A stretch of DNA of 64,000 nucleotides. Origin: Bradyrhizobium sp. Rc3b. GTDB lineage: Bacteria; Pseudomonadota; Alphaproteobacteria; Rhizobiales; Xanthobacteraceae. Below, one piece after another: positions 34,951 to 44,919 of the stretch (positions within the stretch are counted from its first letter, which is position 1; each line of letters begins with the position of its first letter). The notes below the pieces were generated by a model, which had not been told where the DNA came from, made no database searches, and saw nothing but the letters and a program-made list of their open reading frames with translations. The translations under genes were made by a program, and so were the position numbers. Location: positions 1 to 64,000 of the forward strand of contig NZ_FOUS01000004.1 of the NCBI RefSeq assembly GCF_900114915.1, read 5' to 3'.

Positions 34951-37900
34951 TCAGGCCTGGACGAGGTCTCCCAGCAAATTGGCTGCCACCGTCAGCTTGG
35001 CGAGCGTCAAGCCGCTGGCCGCGATCTCCTCGACCAAGCGGCGAACGCGCATCGCCTCAGGATGAGCCGCAATCCAGTCGCCGGTGGCCTGCTGGCCGGA
35101 TTCGCCGTTTGCCAGCATGTTGGCGACCAGTGCTCTTTCCGCGGCCGCGATCTGGCCAACGGCACGATCGATGGCGAGACGTTCGTAATTATCGTTGGCC
35201 GGCACGCTGCGCGCGGCGGCGATGATCCGATCGAGTCTGAATTCGGCCTCGGCGGCGAAGAAGGTCGTGGCGGCGTCACCGATGGCCCGGTTGGTGCGCT
35301 CCGCGACGGTGACGATATCCGGTGCGGAGAGGAGCGCATCGAGATCGGCGAGTTCTGCGGCAAGGCCCGCCGGGACACCGGCATCGATCAGATCCTGCCG
35401 CCGCCTGGTGCGCCCAGCCTGCGAATCCTGCGGCAGGGTCTTGTCGAGCCCGGCGGCGATCTCTTGGATTCCGGGGCCGAAGCGTGCGATCACGGCGTCC
35501 AGACCGGCCTTGAAATCAGCATTGCGCACATACCAGACCATGCGTGAGAGCAGGAGATCCTGGATCGCCGCGTAGAGGCCGAGTTGCAATTGCCCGTCGA
35601 TGCGGGTGTCGAGTGCATCGATCCCGGCATTGAGCCGCTTGAGGCCGTAGGATTCGTCCACCGCCACGAAGGCCATGACGATGGTGGCGATATCGGCGTC
35701 GGTCTCGTCGGTCAGGCGCACGACACAGGCCGGGCCGCCCCGGTTGATCACGGCATTGGCGAGACTGGTGGCGATGATCTCCCGCCGGAGCCGATGCAAT
35801 TGTACCGCTGTCGGGAATTGCTCCTGCACCTGGCGCGGAAAATATTGGGATAGTTCGCGGGCGAGATAGGGATCGTCGGGTACGCCAGTCGCAAGCAGGT
35901 CGTCGTACAGCGTCAGCTTGGCGTAAGCGAGCAACACGGCAAGCTCGGGCCGCGTCAGGAGCTGGCTGCGTCTCGTACGCTCAGTGATCGCCGCATCGTC
36001 GGGCAAGAACTCCACGGCGCGGCTGAGCAGGCCGCGCTGCTCTAGCGACTGCATCAGTCGGGTGAGGAAGCTGATCTCGGCCACCCCTTTCCGTTCGGCC
36101 AGCGAAAGCGCCAGCGTCTGAAGATAATTGTTGCGCAGCACCAGCGCGCCGACCTCCTCGGTCATCGCGGCGAGCAGGCTGTTGCGGTCGCCTGGACTGA
36201 GGCGCCCCTCGCGCTCGGGGCGCGCCAGCGCGATCTTGATATTGACCTCGACGTCGGACGTGTTCACGCCGGCCGAATTGTCGATGGCGTCGGTGTTGAG
36301 CTTCACGCCCTTCTGTGCCGCCTCGATACGGCCGCGCTGGGTGACGCCGAGATTGGCGCCTTCGCCGATCACCCGGGCGCGGACATCGGCGCCTGTGATG
36401 CGGATCGGATCGTTGGCGCGATCGCCGGCCTGATCATCGCTTTCCGAGGACGAGCGGATATACGTGCCGATGCCGCCAAACCACAGGAGGTCCACGCGGG
36501 CCTTGAGGATCGCTGTCATCACCTCGAAAGGCGTGGCCTGCGGCTTGTCGAGATCAAGCAGTGTGCGCACTTCCGGCGCAAGCGGGATCGCCTTGAGCGA
36601 GCGCGAGAACACGCCGCCGCCTTGCGAGATCAGGGACTTGTCGTAGTCCTGCCAGCTCGATCGCGACAGGCTGAACAGGCGCTTGCGTTCGGCGAGGCTG
36701 ACCGCCGGATCAGGCGAGGGATCGATGAAGATGTCGCGGTGATCGAACGCCGCGACGAGCTTCGTCGCCGGCGATAGCAGCATGCCGTTGCCGAAGACAT
36801 CGCCCGACATATCGCCTACGCCGGCAACCGTGAACGGCTTGGTCTGGATGTCGGCGCCAAGCTCGCGGAAGTGACGCTTGACCGCCTCCCAGGCGCCTCG
36901 CGCCGTGATCCCCATCTTCTTGTGGTCATAGCCCTGACTGCCGCCGGAGGCGAAGGCATCGGCGAGCCAATGGTGCTTCTCGGCCGAGATCGCATTAGCG
37001 ATGTCGGAGAAGGTGGCGGTGCCCTTGTCGGCGGCGACGACCAGGTAGGGGTCGTCGCCGTCATGCCGCACAGTCGAGTCGGACGGCACGATGGTGTCGC
37101 CGTCGAGATTGTCGGTGAGTTCGAGCAGCGTGCGAACGAAGATACGATAGGCTTCGGTGCCTTCCGCCATGAAGTGGTCGCGACCCGAGGGTGACGGCAG
37201 GCGCTTGGGCACGAAGCCGCCCTTCGCGCCGACCGGCACGATCACGGCATTCTTCACCTGTTGTGCCTTCACGAGGCCCAGGATCTCGGTACGGAAATCC
37301 TGCGGCCGGTCGGACCAGCGCAGACCGCCGCGCGCGACCTTGCCAAAGCGCAGATGAATGCCTTCGACGCGGGGCGAGTAGACGAAAATCTCGTACAGTG
37401 GTCGCGGTGCCGGCAGGGCCTCGATCTTGCGGGCGTCGAACTTGAAGGAGATCACCGGATGCGGATGTCCATCCTGACCGACCTGCCACAAATTGGTGCG
37501 GATGGTTGCCTGCACGAGATTGGTGAAGCGGCGTAGGATGCGATCTTCATCGAGCGAGGCGACGGATTTGAGCTGCTCCTCGATCTCGGCGACGAGAGCC
37601 ATCTCGCGCGCCGAGCGCTCCGCAATCGTGAGTCCAAGGCGCGGATCGAGGCGGCCCTGGAACAGGGCGACGACGTTGGCGGTAATCGCGGCGTTCCTGC
37701 GCAGGGTCTCCCACATATAGTCCTGGGTGAACGGAGCGCGGATCTGATGGAGGTAGCGCGACAGCGCGCGGATCGTCGATACTTCCCGCCAACTCAGGGC
37801 TGTGCGCAGGATCAGTGCGTTGAACCCGTCGGATTCGGCGCGATCGCGGACCACCGCCATGATCGAGGCTTCCAGACGGTGGTTGAATTCACGGCTGATT

Positions 37901-39768
37901 GCGATCGGCTTGCCGTCGCTGGTCTCGATTGTCATATCGTGCAGCCATACCGGCGCCTGCCTGGTGCGCGGCACGATCTGATAGGTGCGTTCGTTGACCA
38001 CGTTCAAGCCGTGATTTTCAATCACCGGTACGCGATAGGATAGCGACAGCGGTGCGGCATCCGAGAAGACCTTCAGGCCGAATCGTCTGGGATCGTCGTC
38101 CCCCGCGAGGCGGTAAACCGAAATCGTCACCGGTCGGGCTGAGGTGAGCTTTTCGATGGTGGTGATGTCGGCGATCGCCTGTTCGGCGCTGAATATCTCG
38201 GTGTAGCCGCCGGAAAAGGCCTGGGCATAGCGGCTTGCGAGCATGCGCGCCCGCATGCCGTCGGCAGACGCTGCGAGCGCGACCTTCAACTTGTCGGCCC
38301 AGGTCTCGGCAATGGCGCTGATCCCGGCTTCGAGTGTCTCGCGCTCGACGACCGGGGTCTTACCTTCATATCGCCCGATGATGTAGTGGACGCGCGCCAG
38401 TGATCCTTCGGGGAAGGACACGTAGGAGGCCGACAGGGTCCCCTTGTAGACCTGCGAGAGGAAGGCGCCGACGCGCGTGCGCACGTCGGTATCGTATTTG
38501 TCGCGCGGAATGAAGCAGAGGATGGAGACGAAGCGATCGAACTTGTCCACGCGTGCCAGCGCCCGGACCCGGGGGCGCTCATAGAGGATCAGGATCTCCA
38601 TGACGAAATTGTAGAGCGTGTCGACGTCGATCTGGAACAGATCGTCGCGCGGATAATCTTCGAGAATATGCGTCAGCGCCTTGCCCGAATGGCTGTTCGG
38701 GTCGAAGCCGGCGCGCTGTAGCACCTGCGCCACCTTGTGGCGGGCGTAAGGGATTTGCTTGACCGATCGGGTATAGGCGCCGGACGTGAACAGACCGACG
38801 AGGCGCAATTCTCCTTCGAGCCGGCCGTCGGGGCTATAGAGCTTGATGCCCACATAATCCATCCGGATGCGGCGATGAACGCGGCTGGACACGTTGGCCT
38901 TGATCACGATGAGAAGGCTCGGCTCCCGCATGAACTCGCGAATTTCCGACGTCATCACCACCATTTCGCGACCGCGGCGCAGGACCTTCACCTCGGGATC
39001 GCGCAGGATGCCGAGGCCCTCGCCGGTCGTGATGTCATCCGACGCATCGCCGTCGGGGGAGAAGCGATATTCGCGCACGCCCAGGAAGGTGAAATTGTCC
39101 AGGCATAGCCAATGCAGGAACTGGCTGGCTTCGGCGATCTCGTCGATCGGCAGCGGCGGCGGATTGGTGGAGAAGATCTTGATCGCCTCCTCGATGCGGG
39201 CGCGCATGGGCTTCCAGTCGGTGACGCAGGCACGCGCGTCGTTCAACGTCATGGTCAACCCATCGACCAGCTTTTGGCGGTCGGCGTCGACGTCCATGCG
39301 GGCGATGTGGAGATGGATGAGGCTTTCGCGCGTGCCCCTTGCTCCCGCCGGCAGGGTTTCGCCATGGAAGCGCATCAGCTTGCCTTGCTCGTCGCGCTCC
39401 ACGGCGATGATCGGATGGGCGACCAGGGCGACCTCGATGCCCTGCTCGGCTAGCTCGGCCAAAGTGGAGTCGAACAGGAAGGGCATGTTGTCGTTGAGAA
39501 TTTCGAGCACGGAGATCTCGCGGCCATCCGGCATCGTCGGATTGACGATGCGGATATCGGCGTGCCCCGCCGTGCGCCGCTGTACATGTTCCCAGGCCTG
39601 CTCGGCCAGGAAGGCCAGCGAAGCGGCGTCGTGGTTGGCGAGATCCTCGCTATTGGTGTGGCCGAACAGGAGTTCGGCAAAAGTCCGGGGCGCGTTGCCT
39701 AGCTGCACGTTGGCCGCAGCATTGCGAATCAGGGTCGACCGGGCCTTGTCGTCACGCCACGCTTCCAT
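34951..39768 (-). CDS. gdhB: NAD-specific glutamate dehydrogenase, 180-kDa class
   Basis: 1605 residues. Converts glutamate to 2-oxoglutarate plus ammonium with NAD, in the catabolic direction. The N-terminal ~650 residues carry the long regulatory ACT-like region (FLGVREYRFSPDGD, DYVGIKLYSPDGRLEGELRL). The catalytic domain has FGKVARGGLRWSDRPQDFRT, VGAKGGFVPKRLP with the conserved Lys, and DLLWFGGIGTYIRSS. Several upstream starts exist; the ATG at 39766-39768 is chosen because GGAGGA stands six bases before it and gives the usual length. The symbol is by function. Confidence 0.95.
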   Translation of the reverse strand: MEAWRDDKARSTLIRNAAANVQLGNAPRTFAELLFGHTNSEDLANHDAASLAFLAEQAWEHVQRRTAGHADIRIVNPTMPDGREISVLEILNDNMPFLFDSTLAELAEQGIEVALVAHPIIAVERDEQGKLMRFHGETLPAGARGTRESLIHLHIARMDVDADRQKLVDGLTMTLNDARACVTDWKPMRARIEEAIKIFSTNPPPLPIDEIAEASQFLHWLCLDNFTFLGVREYRFSPDGDASDDITTGEGLGILRDPEVKVLRRGREMVVMTSEIREFMREPSLLIVIKANVSSRVHRRIRMDYVGIKLYSPDGRLEGELRLVGLFTSGAYTRSVKQIPYARHKVAQVLQRAGFDPNSHSGKALTHILEDYPRDDLFQIDVDTLYNFVMEILILYERPRVRALARVDKFDRFVSILCFIPRDKYDTDVRTRVGAFLSQVYKGTLSASYVSFPEGSLARVHYIIGRYEGKTPVVERETLEAGISAIAETWADKLKVALAASADGMRARMLASRYAQAFSGGYTEIFSAEQAIADITTIEKLTSARPVTISVYRLAGDDDPRRFGLKVFSDAAPLSLSYRVPVIENHGLNVVNERTYQIVPRTRQAPVWLHDMTIETSDGKPIAISREFNHRLEASIMAVVRDRAESDGFNALILRTALSWREVSTIRALSRYLHQIRAPFTQDYMWETLRRNAAITANVVALFQGRLDPRLGLTIAERSAREMALVAEIEEQLKSVASLDEDRILRRFTNLVQATIRTNLWQVGQDGHPHPVISFKFDARKIEALPAPRPLYEIFVYSPRVEGIHLRFGKVARGGLRWSDRPQDFRTEILGLVKAQQVKNAVIVPVGAKGGFVPKRLPSPSGRDHFMAEGTEAYRIFVRTLLELTDNLDGDTIVPSDSTVRHDGDDPYLVVAADKGTATFSDIANAISAEKHHWLADAFASGGSQGYDHKKMGITARGAWEAVKRHFRELGADIQTKPFTVAGVGDMSGDVFGNGMLLSPATKLVAAFDHRDIFIDPSPDPAVSLAERKRLFSLSRSSWQDYDKSLISQGGGVFSRSLKAIPLAPEVRTLLDLDKPQATPFEVMTAILKARVDLLWFGGIGTYIRSSSESDDQAGDRANDPIRITGADVRARVIGEGANLGVTQRGRIEAAQKGVKLNTDAIDNSAGVNTSDVEVNIKIALARPEREGRLSPGDRNSLLAAMTEEVGALVLRNNYLQTLALSLAERKGVAEISFLTRLMQSLEQRGLLSRAVEFLPDDAAITERTRRSQLLTRPELAVLLAYAKLTLYDDLLATGVPDDPYLARELSQYFPRQVQEQFPTAVQLHRLRREIIATSLANAVINRGGPACVVRLTDETDADIATIVMAFVAVDESYGLKRLNAGIDALDTRIDGQLQLGLYAAIQDLLLSRMVWYVRNADFKAGLDAVIARFGPGIQEIAAGLDKTLPQDSQAGRTRRRQDLIDAGVPAGLAAELADLDALLSAPDIVTVAERTNRAIGDAATTFFAAEAEFRLDRIIAAARSVPANDNYERLAIDRAVGQIAAAERALVANMLANGESGQQATGDWIAAHPEAMRVRRLVEEIAASGLTLAKLTVAANLLGDLVQA

Positions 39769-40272
39769 AACGTCCTCCATCTCTCGCATCGTCCGATCGC
39801 AACCGCGATCATCAGTTTGCTTCTGGAGTTTCATCGCTTCGAGCGCCGTTATCTTGACCGAGATCCGGCGCCGCGAAATCTGCCCTCGGCACCTGATCTT
39901 ACCACTCCGGCGGCCAAGGCGCGCGGAACCGCGGCAAAAAGGCCTACGACACGGCCGGGTCGCAGATGCCACGAGAAATCATAAGTGTATTCAATGGCAT
40001 ACGAGTTCTCAGTTTTGTTCGGAGTGGCGCACCATCCCTCTCAGTTTCGGACGCCCCCAGCTTCGCCGCATGCGTTCGCTGTACGCGTAGGGCCACAGCT
40101 GATATGCTTTTCGCCATTGGGTGAACGGCAGCTCGCCACCATACTTTTTCTGCGATGCCGGCCTTCTGATCGGACCTCGATCCCGCTCGCGCCTTTTCGC
40201 CTTGCTTCGACAAGAACGCTGAACAAATTTGTCAACGGCTGCCGCGTCCCCGCTCACATTGGGAGATGTGCC
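39769..40272. other. Region between NAD-GDH and DUF1326 genes
   Basis: Divergent promoter region with no supportable gene besides the repeat copy at 39990-40034. A 10-bp dyad ACAAATTTGT lies at 40223-40232, 41 bases upstream of the DUF1326 ATG, and could be an operator. Confidence 0.4.
39990..40034. repeat. 45-bp direct repeat, copy 2 (right of NAD-GDH)
   Basis: Runs from TTCAATGGCATACGAGTTCT to GAGTGGCGCACCA; partner of 34121-34165 (37 of 45 positions identical, no gaps). Similar short sequences produce spurious ORFs in related genomes, so it may belong to a wider repeat family. Confidence 0.8.
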
Positions 40273-40905
40273 ATGGCTGCATCGGACTGGCGTCTCGAAG
40301 GCGAATGGATGAAGAACTGCACCTGCGCGTTTGGCTGCCCCTGCGATTTCAACGCACGGCCGACCCAAGGCTATTGCAAGGGAATGGTCGCCATGCGGAT
40401 CGCCAAGGGACATTTCGAAGGGACCAGGCTCGATGGTCTCTGCTTTGCGATCACGGTCGATTTCCCTGGGCCACTTCATGAGGGCAACGGGACAATCCAG
40501 CCCATCATCGACGAACGCGCCACGGCGGAGCAGCGGCAGGCGTTGTTCGATATCTTTTCCGGCAAGCATTCGGCCGAAGGTACGCTTTTTCAGATCGTCA
40601 GCATGATCGTGACCAAGATCCACGATCCGGTATTTGCGCCGTTCGAGTTTTCCTTCGACAAAGAAGGACGCGTCGCAAAACTCGTCGCCAGGGGTGTGCT
40701 CGAGACCGATGTCGAGCCGATCAAGAATCCGGTGACCGGTGATCCGCACCGCATCCAGGTGGTCATGCCCGAGGGGTTCGAACATCGGGCGGCCGAGGTC
40801 GCATCCGCCAACATCCGCTCGACCGGCGCGATCCCGTTCGAGACCCGCGGTACGCATAGCTCGCTCGCCAATGTCGTGCAGACGCCCGAGGGCGTAGCGG
40901 CATGA
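40273..40905 (+). CDS. DUF1326 family protein
   Basis: 210 residues. The N terminus WRLEGEWMKNCTCAFGCPCD carries a Cys cluster (C-x-C-x3-C-x-C, residues 16-24) plus a further Cys in GYCKG, suggesting metal binding. The rest is a beta-rich domain (HFEGTRLDGLCFAITVDFPG, NVVQTPEGVAA). It lacks an obvious signal peptide. DUF1326 genes are commonly followed by DUF2182, as here. GGGAGATG precedes the ATG; the longer open frame upstream overlaps repeats. Confidence 0.88.
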   Translation: MAASDWRLEGEWMKNCTCAFGCPCDFNARPTQGYCKGMVAMRIAKGHFEGTRLDGLCFAITVDFPGPLHEGNGTIQPIIDERATAEQRQALFDIFSGKHSAEGTLFQIVSMIVTKIHDPVFAPFEFSFDKEGRVAKLVARGVLETDVEPIKNPVTGDPHRIQVVMPEGFEHRAAEVASANIRSTGAIPFETRGTHSSLANVVQTPEGVAA

Positions 40906-40911
40906 TGCGGC

Positions 40912-40942
40912 GCTGACACCGAGACAAAACCTCGGTGTCAGC
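40912..40942. promoter_or_regulatory. Strong stem-loop between DUF1326 and DUF2182 genes
   Basis: GCTGACACCGAG - ACAAAAC - CTCGGTGTCAGC: a perfect 12-bp stem with a 7-base loop, seven bases after the DUF1326 stop and 11 bases before the DUF2182 ATG. No U-run follows, so it is more likely to modulate mRNA stability, processing or translation of the second gene than to terminate. Confidence 0.7.
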
Positions 40943-40953
40943 TCCTCATCGCC

Positions 40954-41745
40954 ATGGACAAGTCGATGCAGGGGCGCTCGATACTGGAACATTTGCTCCA
41001 CCGCGACCGGCTGATCGTCGCGATCGGGACCGCCGCAGTGGTGGCGCTCGCCTGGGCCTATCTCGCCGCGGGCGCCGGCATGGACACCGAGATGATGGCC
41101 GACATGCCGGACATGGCGCCGATGCCGTGGACGCCATTCTATGGCGTGCTGCTGTTCGTGATGTGGTGGGTGATGATGGTCGCGATGATGGCGCCGAGCG
41201 CGGTGCCCACCGTTCTCCTGTATGCGACCGTCAAGCGCAAGCAGGAGACTGCCTCCCGCGCCGCAATCGATACCTGGATCTTTCTCGCCGGCTATCTCGT
41301 GACGTGGGCGGGGTTCAGTCTCGCGGCGGTGGTGGTGCAGGGAGCGTTCGAACGCTTCGGATTGCTGTCGATGGCGATGGCAAGCACCAGCGCGATTCTG
41401 GGTGGCGGCATTCTGATTGCAGCAGGGGTATATCAGTTCACACCTCTCAAACAGGCGTGCCTGCGCTACTGCGAGAGCCCGCTGTTGTTTCTCAGCCGAC
41501 ATTGGCGGCCCGGCACGCGCGGCGCATTGCGAATGGGACTTCGCCACGGCAGCTACTGCGTCGGCTGCTGCTGGTTTCTGATGGTGCTGCTGTTCGTCGG
41601 CGGCGTGATGAACCCGGCCTGGATCATCGGCATCGCGCTCTATGTCGCCGGCGAGAAGCTGCTGCCGTTCGGCCGAAGATTGAGCTATGCGGCAGGCGGG
41701 GTCCTCATCCTGTCCGGCGCGATCGTTCTTGCGCGCGCAATCTGA
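40954..41745 (+). CDS. DUF2182 metal-binding membrane protein
   Basis: 263 residues with about six membrane helices. A Met/Asp-rich extracytoplasmic segment (GMDTEMMADMPDMAPMPWTP) follows helix one, then MWWVMMVAMMAPSAVPTVLL. Later HGSYCVGCCWFLMVLLFVGG contains a CxxCC cluster. Such residues resemble copper or other soft-metal sites. It is paired with DUF1326, so the two probably form a metal-handling unit at the membrane. No Shine-Dalgarno sequence is obvious; the stem-loop sits where it would be. Confidence 0.88.
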   Translation: MDKSMQGRSILEHLLHRDRLIVAIGTAAVVALAWAYLAAGAGMDTEMMADMPDMAPMPWTPFYGVLLFVMWWVMMVAMMAPSAVPTVLLYATVKRKQETASRAAIDTWIFLAGYLVTWAGFSLAAVVVQGAFERFGLLSMAMASTSAILGGGILIAAGVYQFTPLKQACLRYCESPLLFLSRHWRPGTRGALRMGLRHGSYCVGCCWFLMVLLFVGGVMNPAWIIGIALYVAGEKLLPFGRRLSYAAGGVLILSGAIVLARAI

Positions 41746-41903
41746 AAAGGCCCAAAGGCGGCCAAAAATGTGCGGCTTTCGACTTGCCCATGTACCTGAT
41801 TGCTCAAGGCCAGCCGACCTCCGTGATGATACGGATGTTTTAATCTGAAGAATTGAGCTTTACCCAAACACAAACTTAAGGCTGTTTCAGCTACCTTTGC
41901 GCT

Positions 41904-44654
41904 ATGAACAGCACCCGCGCGCCGCTTTCGGCCGCGGGTGTCCCTGTGCAGTCGAGGCGGAGACAAGGCGATGCCAATACTGCGGGCGAGCGCAGTTCTG
42001 CCCTGGCGGCCGAAGCGGGGGTGCGCGTCGTGATTCCCGCAGGGGCAGTCCGCAAAGCCGGAAGAACGATCCTGCGGAATGGTCCGCTGCAGATCGCGTT
42101 GTTCTTTCTGCCCCTGGTCTGGATCGGCTATTTCGCAATCACCGCGTCGGAGCGGATGGACGCGGTCGAGCAGGCGCGGTCGCACGGCAACAGCGTCGCC
42201 GAACTGTTCGAGGAAAACACCGAACGCATCTTCGAGCGCGTCGATCAGTCATTGCTGGTGGTGCGAGCGCTCTACGCCCAGGATCCGCTCACCTTCAGCT
42301 TGAAGTCATGGTCGGACACGGCCCGCATTGCGACCGGCGACGTGGTTCAGTTCGCACTGATCGGATCGAACGGATACATGACCGAGACGACCGCGGGCTA
42401 TTCCGGCCCGCCGCTTTTTCTTGGCGATCGCGAGCACTTCATCAATGTCATGGCGCAAGCCGACGATCGCCTCTACGTCGCCAAGCCGGTGCTGGGAAGG
42501 GCCTCGAACAAATGGACGATCCAGCTCGCAAGAAAGGTCTTCGACCTCGCGCGGAATCCGGCCGGAGTGGTCGTCGGCTCGATCAGCGTCGACGTGGTCG
42601 GCAGGTTCTACGACACGGCAAAGCTCGGCGTCGGCGGAACGCTGGTGCTCAGAAATGCCAATTACGTCGTGCTCGCCGCCCGGGGCGTGGACCAGGGCTC
42701 CGTGCTGGGACAACACGCACCCAGCCGCGTCGAGGGCGAGCTGGGTGACGGCTTCTATGTGCAATACTGGAACGAGAACCGACCGAACCGCAGTGACCGG
42801 TTGACCACGGCGCGCAGGTCGCGTGCGTTTCCGCTCATCTTCACCGTCGGCATTTCGGGGCAGGAGATTTATTCCCGCTCCGCCGTCAGGCAGAAGGTTT
42901 ATCTCGGCGGCGCGCTGCTGCTTACGTTCATTATCCTCGCCGCGACGACATTCCATTGGCGACGGCAGCAGGCGCTGGATCGCGCTCACCGCGAGCGGCG
43001 CGATTTTGCCAGCAAATTTGAGGATGCGCTCCGGAACCTTCCCCAGGGCTTGAGCATGTTCGATGGCCGCGACCGCCTGATCGCATTCAACCCGCAATGG
43101 CTCGAACTCTATGGCCTCCTGCCGGAAGACATTCGGATCGGCATGCATTTCCGGGATATATTCGCAAAACAGACCGCCGTGCTCGACGTCGAGACCTATC
43201 TCGTCGATTTGAAGAACCGGCTCGCCCGGTCGGAGCAAATCTCGAACACCGTGCAGTTTCCCGATGGACGGGTCGTCTACATCTCCTACGGCCGGCGCGA
43301 GGGTGGCGGCTGGGTCGCTACTCATGAGGACATCACCGAGCGCAAGGCGTCGGCGGACCGCATCGAGCGGCTGGCGCATTACGACAGCCTGACCGGCCTT
43401 GCCAACCGCAACCTGTTCAAGGAGCGCATCGACGAGGCGCTGGCCAGCTCGCGCCGGCTGGAGCCTGGGTTCGCCGTACTCCTGCTCGATCTCGACAAGT
43501 TCAAGTCCGTCAATGATGCGCTCGGCCATCAATGCGGCGACGCGTTGCTGAAGCAGGTCGCCGACCGGATCAAGGCGCAGATTCGTGATGCCGATACGGC
43601 GGCGCGAATTGGCGGCGACGAGTTTGCCGTGATCGTGGCCGCGATGCGCGACGGCGCTGCAAGCCTGGCAGAGCGGCTGGTCCAGGCCATTGCCGAGCCC
43701 TATCACATCGATGGCCATCCCGTCGTGATCGGCTGTAGCATTGGCCTTGCGCTCGTGCCCGAGCACGGCACGCGGGTCGATGAGATCCTTCGCAACGCCG
43801 ATCTTGCGCTCTACAGGTCGAAGAATGCCGGCCGAAGCTGCTTCCACCTTTATTCAGCGGAGCTCAAGGCGGAAGCGGATCAGCGCAACGTGCTCGAGAT
43901 CGAGCTGCGCGAAGCGATCTGGCGCGAGGAGCTGGAGGTGTTTTATCAGCCCGTGATCGAGCTCGGCACCGGTCGGGTAAAATCGGTCGAAGCCCTGGCG
44001 CGCTGGCATCACGGCACCAGGGGCTACATTCCTCCGGCTGAGTTCATTGCGGTTGCGGAGGCGGGGGGCTTGATCGTCGAGCTCGGCAATCAGGTGCTGG
44101 CCCGGGCCTGTCGCGATGCGATGAGCATGCCGGCCGACGTCAAGGTCGCTGTCAATCTCTCTGCCCTGCAATTTGCCGGCACCAATCTCGTCGACACCGT
44201 GACGTTTGCGTTGGCGCAGAGCGGCCTTCCGCAAACCCGGCTCGAGCTCGAGATCACCGAGAGCGTATTTCTCGCCGACACCGAGGAGAACCTCAAGACG
44301 CTCCAGCGCCTCAAGGCGCTCGGCGTCTCAATTGCCCTCGACGATTTCGGTGTCGGATACTCGTCTTTGTCCTATTTGACGGCCTTTCCTTTCGACAAGG
44401 TCAAGATCGACAAATCGTTCATCGACAGGATCGATCGCTGCGAGACCGTCGCCGTGCTGAAGTCCATCGTGCAGCTCGCGAAGACGTTGAAGCTCTCGAT
44501 CGTCGCCGAGGGGGTCGAGTCCTTCGAGCAGGTCAAACGGCTCCAGTCACTCGGCATCCCGCTCGGCCAGGGATTTCACTTCAGCAAGCCCGTGCCGTTC
44601 GCCGGCCTCTCGTGGCAAAGCCCCCCGGCGCGACGGAAACGGCGGGCGGCGTGA
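41904..44654 (+). CDS. Membrane GGDEF-EAL protein (cyclic-di-GMP turnover) with PAS
   Basis: 916 residues. TM1 ~61-80, a periplasmic dCache-like sensor (~90-325), TM2 ~331-351, PAS ~366-480 (LRNLPQGLSMFDGRDRLIAF), GGDEF ~490-655 and EAL ~665-910. GGDEF is intact (RIGGDEFAVIV) with the inhibitory RxxD site (RDAD) five residues before it. EAL is intact: EALARWH, NLSALQF, ITESVF, IALDDFGVGYSSL, KIDKSFI, VAEGVES, GQGFHFSKP. Both diguanylate cyclase and phosphodiesterase activity are thus possible. Controls motility/biofilm-type switching in response to an external ligand (inferred). Confidence 0.93.
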   Translation: MNSTRAPLSAAGVPVQSRRRQGDANTAGERSSALAAEAGVRVVIPAGAVRKAGRTILRNGPLQIALFFLPLVWIGYFAITASERMDAVEQARSHGNSVAELFEENTERIFERVDQSLLVVRALYAQDPLTFSLKSWSDTARIATGDVVQFALIGSNGYMTETTAGYSGPPLFLGDREHFINVMAQADDRLYVAKPVLGRASNKWTIQLARKVFDLARNPAGVVVGSISVDVVGRFYDTAKLGVGGTLVLRNANYVVLAARGVDQGSVLGQHAPSRVEGELGDGFYVQYWNENRPNRSDRLTTARRSRAFPLIFTVGISGQEIYSRSAVRQKVYLGGALLLTFIILAATTFHWRRQQALDRAHRERRDFASKFEDALRNLPQGLSMFDGRDRLIAFNPQWLELYGLLPEDIRIGMHFRDIFAKQTAVLDVETYLVDLKNRLARSEQISNTVQFPDGRVVYISYGRREGGGWVATHEDITERKASADRIERLAHYDSLTGLANRNLFKERIDEALASSRRLEPGFAVLLLDLDKFKSVNDALGHQCGDALLKQVADRIKAQIRDADTAARIGGDEFAVIVAAMRDGAASLAERLVQAIAEPYHIDGHPVVIGCSIGLALVPEHGTRVDEILRNADLALYRSKNAGRSCFHLYSAELKAEADQRNVLEIELREAIWREELEVFYQPVIELGTGRVKSVEALARWHHGTRGYIPPAEFIAVAEAGGLIVELGNQVLARACRDAMSMPADVKVAVNLSALQFAGTNLVDTVTFALAQSGLPQTRLELEITESVFLADTEENLKTLQRLKALGVSIALDDFGVGYSSLSYLTAFPFDKVKIDKSFIDRIDRCETVAVLKSIVQLAKTLKLSIVAEGVESFEQVKRLQSLGIPLGQGFHFSKPVPFAGLSWQSPPARRKRRAA

Positions 44655-44846
44655 GCTGAATGCCTCCGGCGTTTGCCATCATCGCCCGCCGCCCAAGAGC
44701 AGGAAAGCTGAGCAGGTGAAGGCTCCCTTTGAATAGCTTGGAAGGGGGAAGATTTGGTGGTTCCCTGGCACGTTAAGCTTCCGCTGAGAGGCGAAGGACC
44801 GCACCGCGTGGAACCAATTCCCGAGCCCAATCGCACCCGCCGATCC

Positions 44847-44862
44847 TGGCACTCCACTTGCT
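44847..44862 (+). promoter_or_regulatory. Sigma-54 (RpoN) -24/-12 promoter
   Basis: TGGCACTCCACTTGCT: GG at 44848-44849 and GC at 44860-44861 separated by exactly ten bases, matching the RpoN consensus TGGCAC-N5-TTGC. Predicted start of transcription is near 44873, about 47 bases before the 82-residue gene. A TGGCACG at 44766 has no proper -12 partner. Confidence 0.75.
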
Positions 44863-44878
44863 GAGTCATGACCAAAGC

Positions 44879-44900
44879 CGGGCCTCGGCAGGGAGGCCCG
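44879..44900 (+). terminator. Leader stem-loop of the sigma-54 gene
   Basis: CGGGCCT - N8 - AGGCCCG, 7-bp GC stem followed by TTT. It lies between the predicted RpoN start point and the ATG at 44920, so it is a leader hairpin (attenuator or stabiliser) if that promoter is used, or the terminator of the upstream GGDEF-EAL gene. Confidence 0.5.
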
Positions 44901-44919
44901 TTTCAGGTTGAGGCATGCG

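Noticed and set aside
44760..44785. Second possible sigma-54 site around TGGCACGTTAAGC
   Set aside because: The -12 element is missing at the required ten-base spacing.
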